Shown: positions 1 to 6,541 of the stretch, piece by piece
Position numbering within the stretch: position 1 is the first letter of the stretch
Layout: each line of letters opens with the position of its first letter
Assembly (NCBI GenBank): GCA_005884825.1
Contig: VAZT01000121.1
Coordinates: 1-10,541 of the forward strand
Reading direction: 5' to 3'
From: Alphaproteobacteria bacterium
GTDB lineage: Bacteria; Pseudomonadota; Alphaproteobacteria; ATCC43930; CGMCC-115725
DNA length: 10,541 nucleotides
Notes under the pieces: generated by a model
The model's database searches: none
Seen by the model: the letters and a program-made list of their open reading frames with translations, nothing else
What the model was told of the DNA's origin: nothing
Program-made: the position numbers and the translations under genes

Positions 1-624
1 CGACAAAAAGGCTTCGACGAATTCGATAAAGATCCGAATATTCGGCGAACGGCGTATAGCTTTTTGCATGCCCCTGATGACCAAGGGTTCGTGACCCTCG
101 ACATCGATTTTGACCAGATCGACCGCCAATCCAGCCGGCAGAAATTCGTCGATCGTGATCATGTCGAGTTCGATCGAGCGCTTTGCCTCACCCCATTGCC
201 CAATATCCGTCATCGTCGCGCCGCCGAGGAATTCCGGCAGGTAATGAAGGGTTCCGCGCCCCGTACTCTCGCCGACCAGAGCGTTGACCGCGGTTACATT
301 TGGGCGATGCGCCAGCCTGTTCGCGTACAGGGTTCGCTTCAACAATTCGAAAGTGTGCGGGTTCGCCTCGAAAGAATAGAGGAGGCCGTGATCCCTCATC
401 CGAGAGGCCGAAATTGCGGTGTAGAGTCCGAAATTTGCGCCGATGTCTAGAACCACTGAGTTGGGTTTCAAAAAACTTCTGAACAACGGGAGAACATCTG
501 CCTCCATATCCCAGCCGAGGAGGTAGTCGATAGCATCGAGCGAATTGGTATCGACGCAGATGAGCTCGCCGGAAGCAAGGCGGACCAAGGCCCGATCGGC
601 GCCCGCATAGATTGGCCCTTTCAC
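1..624 (-). CDS. FkbM-family SAM-dependent methyltransferase, 3' end outside window
   Basis: The minus-strand frame is open from a GTG at 624 to the window edge, giving 208 residues with no stop. Visible motifs are a glycine-rich SAM-binding loop VLDIGANFG (about residues 58-66), an acidic FEANP after the next strand (85-89), and the FkbM hallmark IDVEGHE (173-179) preceded by DLVK. The family methylates hydroxyls, often of sugars or natural products, and is common in surface-polysaccharide loci; the substrate cannot be told from sequence. The start is uncertain. The frame is open back to a TGA at about 663, and an in-frame TTG lies at 648. GTG 624 was chosen because the family-like N-terminus begins there, but only a weak purine stretch precedes it. 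The gene is transcribed away from the lipoprotein gene at 784 and looks less GC-rich by eye than the rest of the window. Confidence 0.85.
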   Translation of the reverse strand, partial: MKGPIYAGADRALVRLASGELICVDTNSLDAIDYLLGWDMEADVLPLFRSFLKPNSVVLDIGANFGLYTAISASRMRDHGLLYSFEANPHTFELLKRTLYANRLAHRPNVTAVNALVGESTGRGTLHYLPEFLGGATMTDIGQWGEAKRSIELDMITIDEFLPAGLAVDLVKIDVEGHEPLVIRGMQKAIRRSPNIRIFIEFVEAFLS

Positions 625-783
625 GTGTAATTCTCGACTCCATGGCAAACCGCCTTTACCATATCAGCGGATTCGCGCGGCGGCGAAACCCTTGGAGCTC
701 CCAGGCTCTGCGGAGGTACGGCGGCAAAGGGGTGGCGCGAGTTTGGCGAGGAACTGTGAGCGGGGCCCAGCTCCGGCGATTCG

Positions 784-1224
784 ATGCGAATCTTGCGCTA
801 TTCGACAATCATAACATGTTCCGCGCTGGTATTCGCCTGCACCGTCTCGCCAGCCCCGCGCGTCGAAGGCCCGTTTGTCGGAAATTGGATCACAGCGGAG
901 AACGCCAGCATCACCATCCGTCCGGATACAATTGTTCAGTATCAGCCGGATGGCGAGAGCACCACACTCGACAAGAATGCATGTCGCGGTATCTTCAGCT
1001 TCGCCCACGGCACGAAGAGCCGCCAAGACCTTACCAGCCTGGTACCGCGCCAGCCCGACCTCCGCCAGAAAATTTCGGATATCCTGGTCGAGCAGAGCTA
1101 CCCGGTTGCTGAACTCAATTGCGACCGAGGCGACCAGACTTATGTCCTGCTGAATGATCGTCAATTGCTGGCGATCTACCGCGACGGCGACGTCGGCGCA
1201 ATAGAACGCCTCGCACGCCGCTGA
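784..1224 (+). CDS. Small lipoprotein of unknown function
   Basis: A 146-residue protein with a short basic N-terminus (MRILR), a hydrophobic stretch and a lipobox-like VFAC that puts the lipidated cysteine at residue 19, followed by a Pro-rich linker. The mature part has alternating hydrophobic and polar residues around GNW (33-35), TIVQYQPDG (49-57) and QTYVLLNDRQLLAIYRDG (118-135), which suggests a small beta-rich fold. Two mature cysteines (67 and 113) could form a disulfide in the periplasm. I do not recognise a named family. The lipobox has Phe at -2, which is unusual but tolerated. The Shine-Dalgarno before ATG 784 is weak. The next lipoprotein gene starts 28 bases downstream and a two-component pair follows, so a periplasmic accessory role in that system is possible but is inference only. 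Confidence 0.75.
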   Translation: MRILRYSTIITCSALVFACTVSPAPRVEGPFVGNWITAENASITIRPDTIVQYQPDGESTTLDKNACRGIFSFAHGTKSRQDLTSLVPRQPDLRQKISDILVEQSYPVAELNCDRGDQTYVLLNDRQLLAIYRDGDVGAIERLARR

Positions 1225-1240
1225 TGATGTTCCCATTGCG

Positions 1241-1246
1241 AGGCGG
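1241..1246 (+). promoter_or_regulatory. Ribosome binding site for the GTG start at 1253
   Basis: AGGCGG lies six bases before the GTG at 1253. It supports initiation in the frame that encodes the lipoprotein signal peptide. A second purine-rich site, GGAGAG at 1268-1273, stands five bases before an ATG at 1279 in another frame, so the ribosome-site evidence alone does not settle the start. Confidence 0.5.
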
Positions 1247-1252
1247 CTAGCG

Positions 1253-1755
1253 GTGCGATCGATCGGTGGAGAGCGGCTATGGTCTCTCCTCTACCCCGCT
1301 CTGCTGAGCCTGGGAACGGGTGTGCTCGCGTCATGCGCCGGAGACAAACAGCAGCCGCTGCTCCAGACCTCAGCGGTTCGTCCCCTGCCGCCGCACCCGG
1401 AAGCACCAGCCGTGCATGGCGCGCCGGCGCCGAAAGCTCGCCCCCATCGTCCAACTTGGGGGCACCATCGACTTCACCGGGCCGCCAGGGCCAGGTCCCT
1501 CCACAAGCCGAACTCATCGGGCTCGACCAATCCGGGGCGTTACGCCTCTTGGGGCCGGCGACGGAGAAATCGGACGAGCCGCCGGCGACGGTATGGCGCT
1601 ACAAAACTGCAAGCTGCGAGCTCGACCTGTTCTTTTACCTCGACCTGCGCAGCGGCCGCATGCGAACCTTGCATTACTCCTTCAAGGGCGAGGGCGCCGA
1701 GTTCGCGAGACGGCAGGAATGCTGGCGTTCCTTGATCGCCTCTCGGGGCGGGTAG
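1253..1755 (+). CDS. Lipoprotein with BamE-like C-terminal domain, apparently frameshifted
   Basis: Two reading frames carry the two halves of what looks like one protein. From GTG 1253 the frame encodes a signal peptide with a consensus lipobox LASC (cysteine at residue 28) and a Pro-rich linker. The C-terminal domain is read in the frame one base back and ends at TAG 1753-1755. It contains LIGLDQSGALRLLGPA, VWRYKTASCELDLFFYLDL and a final QECWRSL, a pattern like the SmpA/BamE fold found in many small alphaproteobacterial lipoproteins (family assignment by pattern only). Adding one C to the five-C run at 1441-1445 would join the halves into about 167 residues. The alternative is an unshifted protein from ATG 1279 (158 residues), but its first 60 residues are low-complexity and lack an export signal. 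The response regulator starts 12 bases downstream, so co-transcription is likely. The gene could be a true pseudogene, a base-call error or a case of -1 frameshifting. Confidence 0.6.
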
Positions 1756-1767
1756 ACCGGTTCGCCG

Positions 1768-2487
1768 ATGCCGCATCTTCTTCTCGTCGACGATGATGAT
1801 CTCTTTCGCGAGTCGCTCGGTCTCAATCTGATCGACGAGGGTTACGAGGTCACCAGTTTCGCCAACGGGCGCGATGTGCTCGCCTATCTCGATCAGGGCG
1901 GCGAAGCCGACGTGATGCTGCTGGATTGGCGCATGCCCAACCTGACGGGCCTAGACGTGTTGCGTCAAATCCGGGCAACCGGGACAACTATCCCGGTCAT
2001 TTTCCTGACGGTGCTGTCTGACGACATCTACGAGGAGGCGGCGCTCGAGAGCGGTGCGGTGGATTTCATCGACAAGTCCCGCCGTCTGCCAATCCTGCTC
2101 AAGCGTCTGCAATTGATTGCCGAGGGCGGCCGGCCGTCCAGCGAGCCGGAACCGGTGCGGGCTTCGACGATGCAGCTGGGGCGGCTTACCCTGCGCTTCG
2201 ATATCAGCCGGGCAGTCTGGGCAGGACGGACCGTCGACCTCACCCTGACGGAATTCAAGATCCTCACCCTGCTGGCCGAGAAGGCCGGGCAGGACGTCGG
2301 CTACCGCGAGATTTACGATCTGGTCCACGGGAAAAACTTCATCGCCGGACACGGCTCCGAGGGATATCGTGCCAATGTCCGCACCTTCATCAAGCGTATC
2401 CGCAAAAAGTTCCGCGATGTCGATTCAGGTTTCGACCACATCGAAAACTACGCTGGTTTTGGATACCGTTGGACCGCGGAAGGCTGA
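1768..2487 (+). CDS. OmpR-family two-component response regulator (ChvI-like C-terminus)
   Basis: A 239-residue DNA-binding regulator. The receiver domain (1 to about 120) has the acidic pocket DDDD at 8-11, phospho-acceptor Asp53 in LLDWRMP, Thr81 and Lys103. The C-terminal winged helix (about 139-236) shows LTLTEFKILTLLAEKAG, a recognition-helix region RANVRTFIKRIRKKFRD and a wing ending GFGYRW. The stretch from RKKFR to the end resembles ChvI of the ChvG/ChvI envelope and acid-stress system, but the middle of the winged helix does not, so orthology is not claimed. The residue after Lys103 is Ser rather than the near-universal Pro. Length is normal for the family. The gene starts at ATG 1768, 12 bases after the lipoprotein stop, and its last 71 bases overlap the chosen start of the kinase. 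The partner is inferred to be that kinase. Confidence 0.93.
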   Translation: MPHLLLVDDDDLFRESLGLNLIDEGYEVTSFANGRDVLAYLDQGGEADVMLLDWRMPNLTGLDVLRQIRATGTTIPVIFLTVLSDDIYEEAALESGAVDFIDKSRRLPILLKRLQLIAEGGRPSSEPEPVRASTMQLGRLTLRFDISRAVWAGRTVDLTLTEFKILTLLAEKAGQDVGYREIYDLVHGKNFIAGHGSEGYRANVRTFIKRIRKKFRDVDSGFDHIENYAGFGYRWTAEG

Positions 2488-4021
2488 AACGCGCCGCGGT
2501 ATCCGATGGGCATGGTCGATTACGGCCAAGACCGCGTTCCTCGGGGTCGTCTTCGTACTGGTTCCGGTGTTCCTTTATATCGAGTTCCGCTCCGCTCACG
2601 AGACCAGCCAAGAGCTGCTGCTGCGCAGCGTGCGCGCCGAGGGACGTACGATCAGCCAGTCCTTGCTGCCATTGTTGGCGAACGCCGGTCCTTCCGCACT
2701 ACCGGAGATCGGCCGCGATCTCGCCCGGTATGCCGGCGAGGTAACGACGATAAAGTTGCTGCTGCAGCCGGCCGGCACTCAAAACGGAACGGAAGGTTTT
2801 TATTATGTAGCCTCCTGGCCACCGGTGGAGCCGAGCAATCTGGAGGCGGAGCGCGATACACTGGCGGGTCAGGGGGTGCTCGAGCATCTCTCCGAGAACT
2901 GCAGAGACGAAATGCCGTTCTCGCTTATCTACCAAAGGCCGACCGGTGGCGCAGAGATAGTTACTGCGGTGACGCCCGTGTCGACGGCGGCAGGCTGCTG
3001 GGCGGTCGTGGCCTCGTTTTCCGAAAATGCTTTCCCGGGTGCCCATCTCGGCCAGCCTTATTGGGCGACACCGCCGGTCATTGTCGCGGCGGTGATCTAC
3101 GTGATGATGGCCGCCATCACCTTTGCCACATTGCTCAGCGTACGCGGCGGACTACGCCATTTTACGCTGCGCGCCCGCCGCATTCGCGAGCGGGGGCCGG
3201 ACGCAGGATCATTCGCCGACCGCTCCAACCTCCCCGAACTGGCCGATGTCGCGGCCGAGTTCGACCGGATGGTCGAGGCCCTGTATCGCTCAGCCGCGGA
3301 CATCAGGCAAACGGCGGAAGACAATGCCCACGCCTTCAAAACGCCAATCGCTGTCATTCGCCAATCGATCGAGCCATTGCGTCGCGCCTTGCCGCAAGAA
3401 AATCAGCGCGCCCAGCGGGCGATCGGTGTTCTCGAATACTCGCTTGACCGGCTCGACGGGCTCGTCGCCTCGGCGCGCAGGCTCGATGAAGCGACGGCCG
3501 ATCTAATCGCCGAGCCGCATGCGCCGGTCGATCTCGGCCGCGTGATCGGTGGTCTGATCCAAATCCGGTCCGCCATCCTCGTCGACCACGATGTCTCGAT
3601 CATTCTCGCCAGTCATGACCTGACGCTCTCGGCCGACCTTTTGCCGGGTCTGTATGTGCTCGGCACTGAAGAGATGATCGAGACCGTCGTTGAAAACCTG
3701 ATCGAGAATGCCGTTTCATTTTCTCCGGCAGGAAGCGAAATTCTGGTTCATTTGGCCCGCGATGGCCGTTTCGCCCACCTGACGATATCCGACCAGGGTA
3801 GCGGAGTTCCCGCCGAGCAGCTCGAGTGCATCTTCGACCGCTACTACTCCGAGCGTCGCGCCGAGGCGGCCAGCGACGCGACGTCGAGCTATTTCGGGAT
3901 TGGATTGTGGATTGCTCGCCGCAATGTCGAGGCAATGGGCGGGACGATCGAAGCGGAAAATCTGGAGCCGCAAGGATTGGCGATCCACGTTCGTCTACCC
4001 TTGGCCCCCGAGCGCGGCTGA
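2417..4021 (+). CDS. Membrane sensor histidine kinase, partner of the upstream regulator
   Basis: About 534 residues from ATG 2417. Order of parts: a short cytoplasmic tail, membrane segment 1 (about 39-56, FLGVVFVLVPVFLYIEF), a periplasmic sensor domain of about 160 residues, membrane segment 2 (about 220-242, VIVAAVIYVMMAAITFATLL), a HAMP-like linker, the dimerisation and phospho-acceptor helix with His305 in HAFKTPIAVI, then the ATPase domain. The ATPase domain has an N box (NLIENAVSFSP), G1 (DQGSGVP), an F box (IFDRYYSERR) and G2 (GIGLWIAR). All catalytic boxes look intact. HxFKTP resembles the H box of PhoQ-type kinases. The sensor domain matches no family I recognise and has two cysteines (about 162 and 194). 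The start is uncertain: a GTG at 2369 lies in the same frame after GAGGGA, and no good in-frame start lies after the regulator stop at 2487. Confidence 0.9.
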   Translation: MSIQVSTTSKTTLVLDTVGPRKAETRRGIRWAWSITAKTAFLGVVFVLVPVFLYIEFRSAHETSQELLLRSVRAEGRTISQSLLPLLANAGPSALPEIGRDLARYAGEVTTIKLLLQPAGTQNGTEGFYYVASWPPVEPSNLEAERDTLAGQGVLEHLSENCRDEMPFSLIYQRPTGGAEIVTAVTPVSTAAGCWAVVASFSENAFPGAHLGQPYWATPPVIVAAVIYVMMAAITFATLLSVRGGLRHFTLRARRIRERGPDAGSFADRSNLPELADVAAEFDRMVEALYRSAADIRQTAEDNAHAFKTPIAVIRQSIEPLRRALPQENQRAQRAIGVLEYSLDRLDGLVASARRLDEATADLIAEPHAPVDLGRVIGGLIQIRSAILVDHDVSIILASHDLTLSADLLPGLYVLGTEEMIETVVENLIENAVSFSPAGSEILVHLARDGRFAHLTISDQGSGVPAEQLECIFDRYYSERRAEAASDATSSYFGIGLWIARRNVEAMGGTIEAENLEPQGLAIHVRLPLAPERG

Positions 4022-4036
4022 AACGGGTCCAGCGCG

Positions 4037-4375
4037 TTGGAAGCGAGGTTGAGGAGCGGGCTATGGATCAAGGCGCTGATCCGCCGGTGCGACCTTGCCG
4101 CGATCCCGATCGCCGTGGTGGCCCGCGGCGATGGCGATGCCGGCGCTATAGTGCTCAAGCTCAACGGCGGCGTTGCCGAGGGCTGTTCGGTGCTGACGCA
4201 GGCGCGCGGACAGGATGGCGAGCTTCTGTGGGTGCGGGCAACTGGTCCCGCGCCGGTCGCCGAGGCCGATGCGGATGCTTACATAGCCCGCCAAAGACAG
4301 CGGGATCCGGACGTTTGGGTCGTCGAGATCGAGCATCAGGAGGCAGCAAACGTGATAGACGGGAGAGTTGTTTGA
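4037..4375 (+). CDS. DUF1491 family protein
   Basis: A 112-residue protein matching the DUF1491 pattern, a mostly alphaproteobacterial family of unknown function. It shows an N-terminal RLRSGLWIKALIRRC, then GDGDAGAIVLKLN (about 31-43), ELLWVRATGP (62-71), DAYIARQRQRDPDVWVVEIE (80-99), and a short tail. There is no signal peptide or membrane segment, so it is expected in the cytosol. The start is a TTG at 4037, 15 bases after the kinase stop, chosen because it gives the usual family N-terminus; a second in-frame TTG is at 4049. No clear ribosome site is seen, so translation may be coupled to the kinase gene. Its place between a histidine kinase and a receiver-only protein is suggestive but shows no biochemical role. 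Confidence 0.8.
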   Translation: MEARLRSGLWIKALIRRCDLAAIPIAVVARGDGDAGAIVLKLNGGVAEGCSVLTQARGQDGELLWVRATGPAPVAEADADAYIARQRQRDPDVWVVEIEHQEAANVIDGRVV

Positions 4376-4403
4376 GGAACTGCCGAGGAGCCGACGCAAA
4401 GGT

Positions 4404-4790
4404 ATGAGCTTCAGCATTCTGGTCGTCGACGACGAGCCCGACATCGCCGATCTGTTTCGCCAACGTTTCCGGCGAGAGGCGCGGCAAGGACAGTATGTTC
4501 TGCATTTCGCGGAGTCCGGCGAAGAAGCCTTGCGCCGGCTTGCCGAGATTCGTCCCGAGCTGATCGTGATATTGTCTGACATCAATATGCCGGGGATGGA
4601 CGGCTTGGAATTGCTGAGCGAATTGAGGCGGCTGCGGCCGGAGCTGCCGGTCTTGATGGTGACCGCTTACGGCGACGACGAGCGCAGGCATCGCGCCGAC
4701 GAACTGGGCGCCGCAGACTTCCTCAGCAAGCCGGTGGATTTCGATCAGTTGAAGCAGCAGCTCATCCGGCTGATGCGGCCAATTGGCTGA
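4404..4790 (+). CDS. Receiver-only (single-domain) response regulator
   Basis: A 128-residue protein made of one CheY-like receiver domain with no output domain. It has the acidic pair DDE at 9-11, phospho-acceptor Asp59 in LSDINMPGMDG, Thr87 in MVTAYG and Lys109 followed by Pro in FLSKPVD, so phosphorylation should be possible. Such proteins act by protein contact or as intermediates in phosphorelays. ATG 4404 was chosen because the receiver fold begins there. AAAGG is only one base upstream, GAGGAG lies 13 bases upstream, and a TTG at 4368 would add 12 residues. The donor kinase could be the one at 2417-4021, since the two genes are close on the same strand, but it could also lie elsewhere. 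aroC begins five bases after its stop. Confidence 0.9.
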   Translation: MSFSILVVDDEPDIADLFRQRFRREARQGQYVLHFAESGEEALRRLAEIRPELIVILSDINMPGMDGLELLSELRRLRPELPVLMVTAYGDDERRHRADELGAADFLSKPVDFDQLKQQLIRLMRPIG

Positions 4791-4795
4791 AGACG

Positions 4796-5872
4796 ATGGC
4801 AGGCAATTCGTTCGGCGCACTCTTCCGTTTCACGACCTGGGGCGAAAGCCACGGGCCGGCGATTGGTGTCGTCGTCGACGGCGTCCCGCCGCGGCTGCCG
4901 CTCGCCGAACCCGACATCCAGCAGTGGCTCGACAAGCGCAAGCCTGGGCAGTCGCGCTACACGACGCAGCGCCGCGAAGCTGATCTGGTGCGCATCATGA
5001 GCGGCACCTTCGACGGGGTGACGACCGGCACTCCGATCCAGCTGTTGATCGAGAACACCGACCAGCGCTCGAAGGACTACCGCAATATCGCCGACCGGTT
5101 CCGTCCGGGGCACGCCGACTACACCTACTGGAAAAAATACGGAATCCGCGACTACCGCGGCGGCGGGCGCGCCTCGGCGCGCGAGACCGCCTCGCGGGTC
5201 GCGGCGGGAGCTGTCGCGCGCAAGATCCTCGGCCCCGGCGTAACGATCCGCGGGGCCCTCGTACAGATCGGGCCGCATGCTATCGACCGCAGCGCTTGGG
5301 ACTGGCGCGCCACCGAAGAAAACCCGTTCTGGTGCCCCGACGCCGCCGCGGCGCTGCGTTGGGCCGACTATCTCGATGGTGTGCGCAAGGCCGGCTCGTC
5401 GGCCGGCGCCGTCATCGAGATCGTCGCGAACGGCGTCCCCGTCGGTCTCGGCGAGCCCGTCTACGACAAGCTCGACGGCGATCTCGCCCGCGCCCTGATG
5501 ACGATCAACGCCGTCAAGGGGGTCGAGATCGGCGCCGGCTTTGCCGCGGCGGCGCTGCGCGGCGAGGACAACGCCGACGAAATGCGGATCGAGGATGGCC
5601 GTGTCATGTTTCTTTCGAACAACGCCGGCGGCATCCTCGGCGGGATCTCGACCGGCCAGGACATCGTCGCGCGCTTTGCGGTCAAGCCGACCAGCTCGAT
5701 CCTGCAGCCGATGCGCACCGTCGATGTCGACGGCAACGAGGTCGAGATCGAAACCCATGGCCGACACGACCCCTGCGTCGGCATCCGCGCCGTCCCGGTA
5801 GGCGAGGCGATGGTCGCCTGCGTTCTCGCCGATCACCTGCTTCGTTATCGCGCCATCGGCGGCGGTGTCTGA
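4796..5872 (+). CDS. aroC: Chorismate synthase
   Basis: Converts 5-enolpyruvylshikimate-3-phosphate to chorismate in the last shikimate-pathway step, using reduced FMN, in the cytosol. The 358-residue protein is full length for the family and carries all three signatures: GESHGPAIG at 16-24, GRASARETASRVAAGAVARK at 124-143, and RHDPCVGIRAVPVGEAM at 323-339. SNNAGGILGGISTGQ (274-288) is also typical. Start ATG 4796 gives the expected N-terminus MAGNSFG, five bases after the receiver gene stop. No strong ribosome site is seen, so translational coupling is likely. The last 28 bases overlap the 3' end of the convergent trpF gene. Coupling to signalling genes upstream is unusual for a housekeeping gene. 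Confidence 0.98.
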   Translation: MAGNSFGALFRFTTWGESHGPAIGVVVDGVPPRLPLAEPDIQQWLDKRKPGQSRYTTQRREADLVRIMSGTFDGVTTGTPIQLLIENTDQRSKDYRNIADRFRPGHADYTYWKKYGIRDYRGGGRASARETASRVAAGAVARKILGPGVTIRGALVQIGPHAIDRSAWDWRATEENPFWCPDAAAALRWADYLDGVRKAGSSAGAVIEIVANGVPVGLGEPVYDKLDGDLARALMTINAVKGVEIGAGFAAAALRGEDNADEMRIEDGRVMFLSNNAGGILGGISTGQDIVARFAVKPTSSILQPMRTVDVDGNEVEIETHGRHDPCVGIRAVPVGEAMVACVLADHLLRYRAIGGGV

Positions 5873-6513
5873 AGTTTGGAGGCGGCGGCGAGAAACGCAC
5901 GGATCTTGTCGAGGTCCTTGACCCCGGGGCGGCTCTCCACTCCAGACGAGACGTCGACTGCCGCGGCGTGGGAAATTCTGATCGCCTCCGGCAACAGCTC
6001 GGCGGTCAGCCCGCCCGACAACATCCACGGGGTGCGCCGGGGGCAATCCGCGATCAGCGTCCAGTCGAAAGCGAGGCCGTTGCCGCCGGGTAGAGCGTCC
6101 AACCGACGCGGCGGCTTTGCATCAAACAGCAGAATATCGGCGACATCCTCGTAGCGAGCGGCGCCCAGCACATCTTCGAACTTGGCGATCGCCACCGCCT
6201 TCATGACCCGGCGGCCGAAGCGCTGCTTGGCCGCGGCGACCCGTTCCGGAGTTTCGCCGCCGTGGAACTGCAGAATGTCGATTGGCGCCACAGTCAGAGC
6301 GGCTTCGATCACGCGATCATCGGCGTCGACGAAGAGGCCGACCCGCGCGATGCCGGCGGGAACGCCGGCGCACAGCCGCGCGGCACGCTGCGGCGTCACG
6401 GCGCGCGGGCTCGGGGGATAGAACACAAAGCCGACGTAGGCGGCACCGCCGGCGCTTGCCGCCGTCACCGCCTCCTCGGTCGACAGACCACAAATTTTCG
6501 CAGTTACAGCCAT
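5845..6513 (-). CDS. trpF: Phosphoribosylanthranilate isomerase
   Basis: Catalyses the Amadori rearrangement of N-(5-phosphoribosyl)anthranilate in tryptophan synthesis. The 222-residue TIM-barrel protein shows the N-terminal KICGL with catalytic Cys8, YVGFVFYPPSPR (26-37), VGLFVD (58-63), LQFHGGE (81-87), the catalytic acid Asp131 in LLFDAKPP, and the phosphate-binding end LSGGL (165-169) and VDVSSGVE (186-193). ATG 6513 was chosen because the barrel begins there; the frame stays open far upstream inside mlaA, but that part is not protein-like. The gene starts 28 bases after the mlaA stop on the same strand and is probably read from that transcript. It is often found with trpB and trpA, which are not here: the next gene is convergent aroC, overlapping by 28 bases. 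Confidence 0.96.
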   Translation of the reverse strand: MAVTAKICGLSTEEAVTAASAGGAAYVGFVFYPPSPRAVTPQRAARLCAGVPAGIARVGLFVDADDRVIEAALTVAPIDILQFHGGETPERVAAAKQRFGRRVMKAVAIAKFEDVLGAARYEDVADILLFDAKPPRRLDALPGGNGLAFDWTLIADCPRRTPWMLSGGLTAELLPEAIRISHAAAVDVSSGVESRPGVKDLDKIRAFLAAASKLQTPPPMAR

Positions 6514-6541
6514 CGACCGCAATATGGGGCCGTTTCGGGTT

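Noticed and set aside
625..783. Divergent promoters between the FkbM gene and the first lipoprotein
   Set aside because: Promoters are expected here, but I saw no -35/-10 pair good enough to report on either strand.
664..1236. A 190-residue minus-strand frame opposite the first lipoprotein
   Set aside because: The plus-strand frame has a signal peptide and lipobox, while this one starts inside the next gap and has no recognisable domain.
2506..3447. A 313-residue plus-strand frame inside the kinase gene
   Set aside because: It is out of frame with intact kinase motifs and is arginine-rich low-complexity sequence.
4745..6046. A 433-residue open frame on the minus strand opposite aroC
   Set aside because: It is antisense to a certain aroC gene, is rich in Arg, Asp and Gly, and shows no motif; it is a by-product of codon bias in GC-rich DNA.
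5296..6093. A 265-residue plus-strand frame across the aroC/trpF junction
   Set aside because: It is extremely arginine-rich, out of frame with aroC, and runs antisense into trpF.
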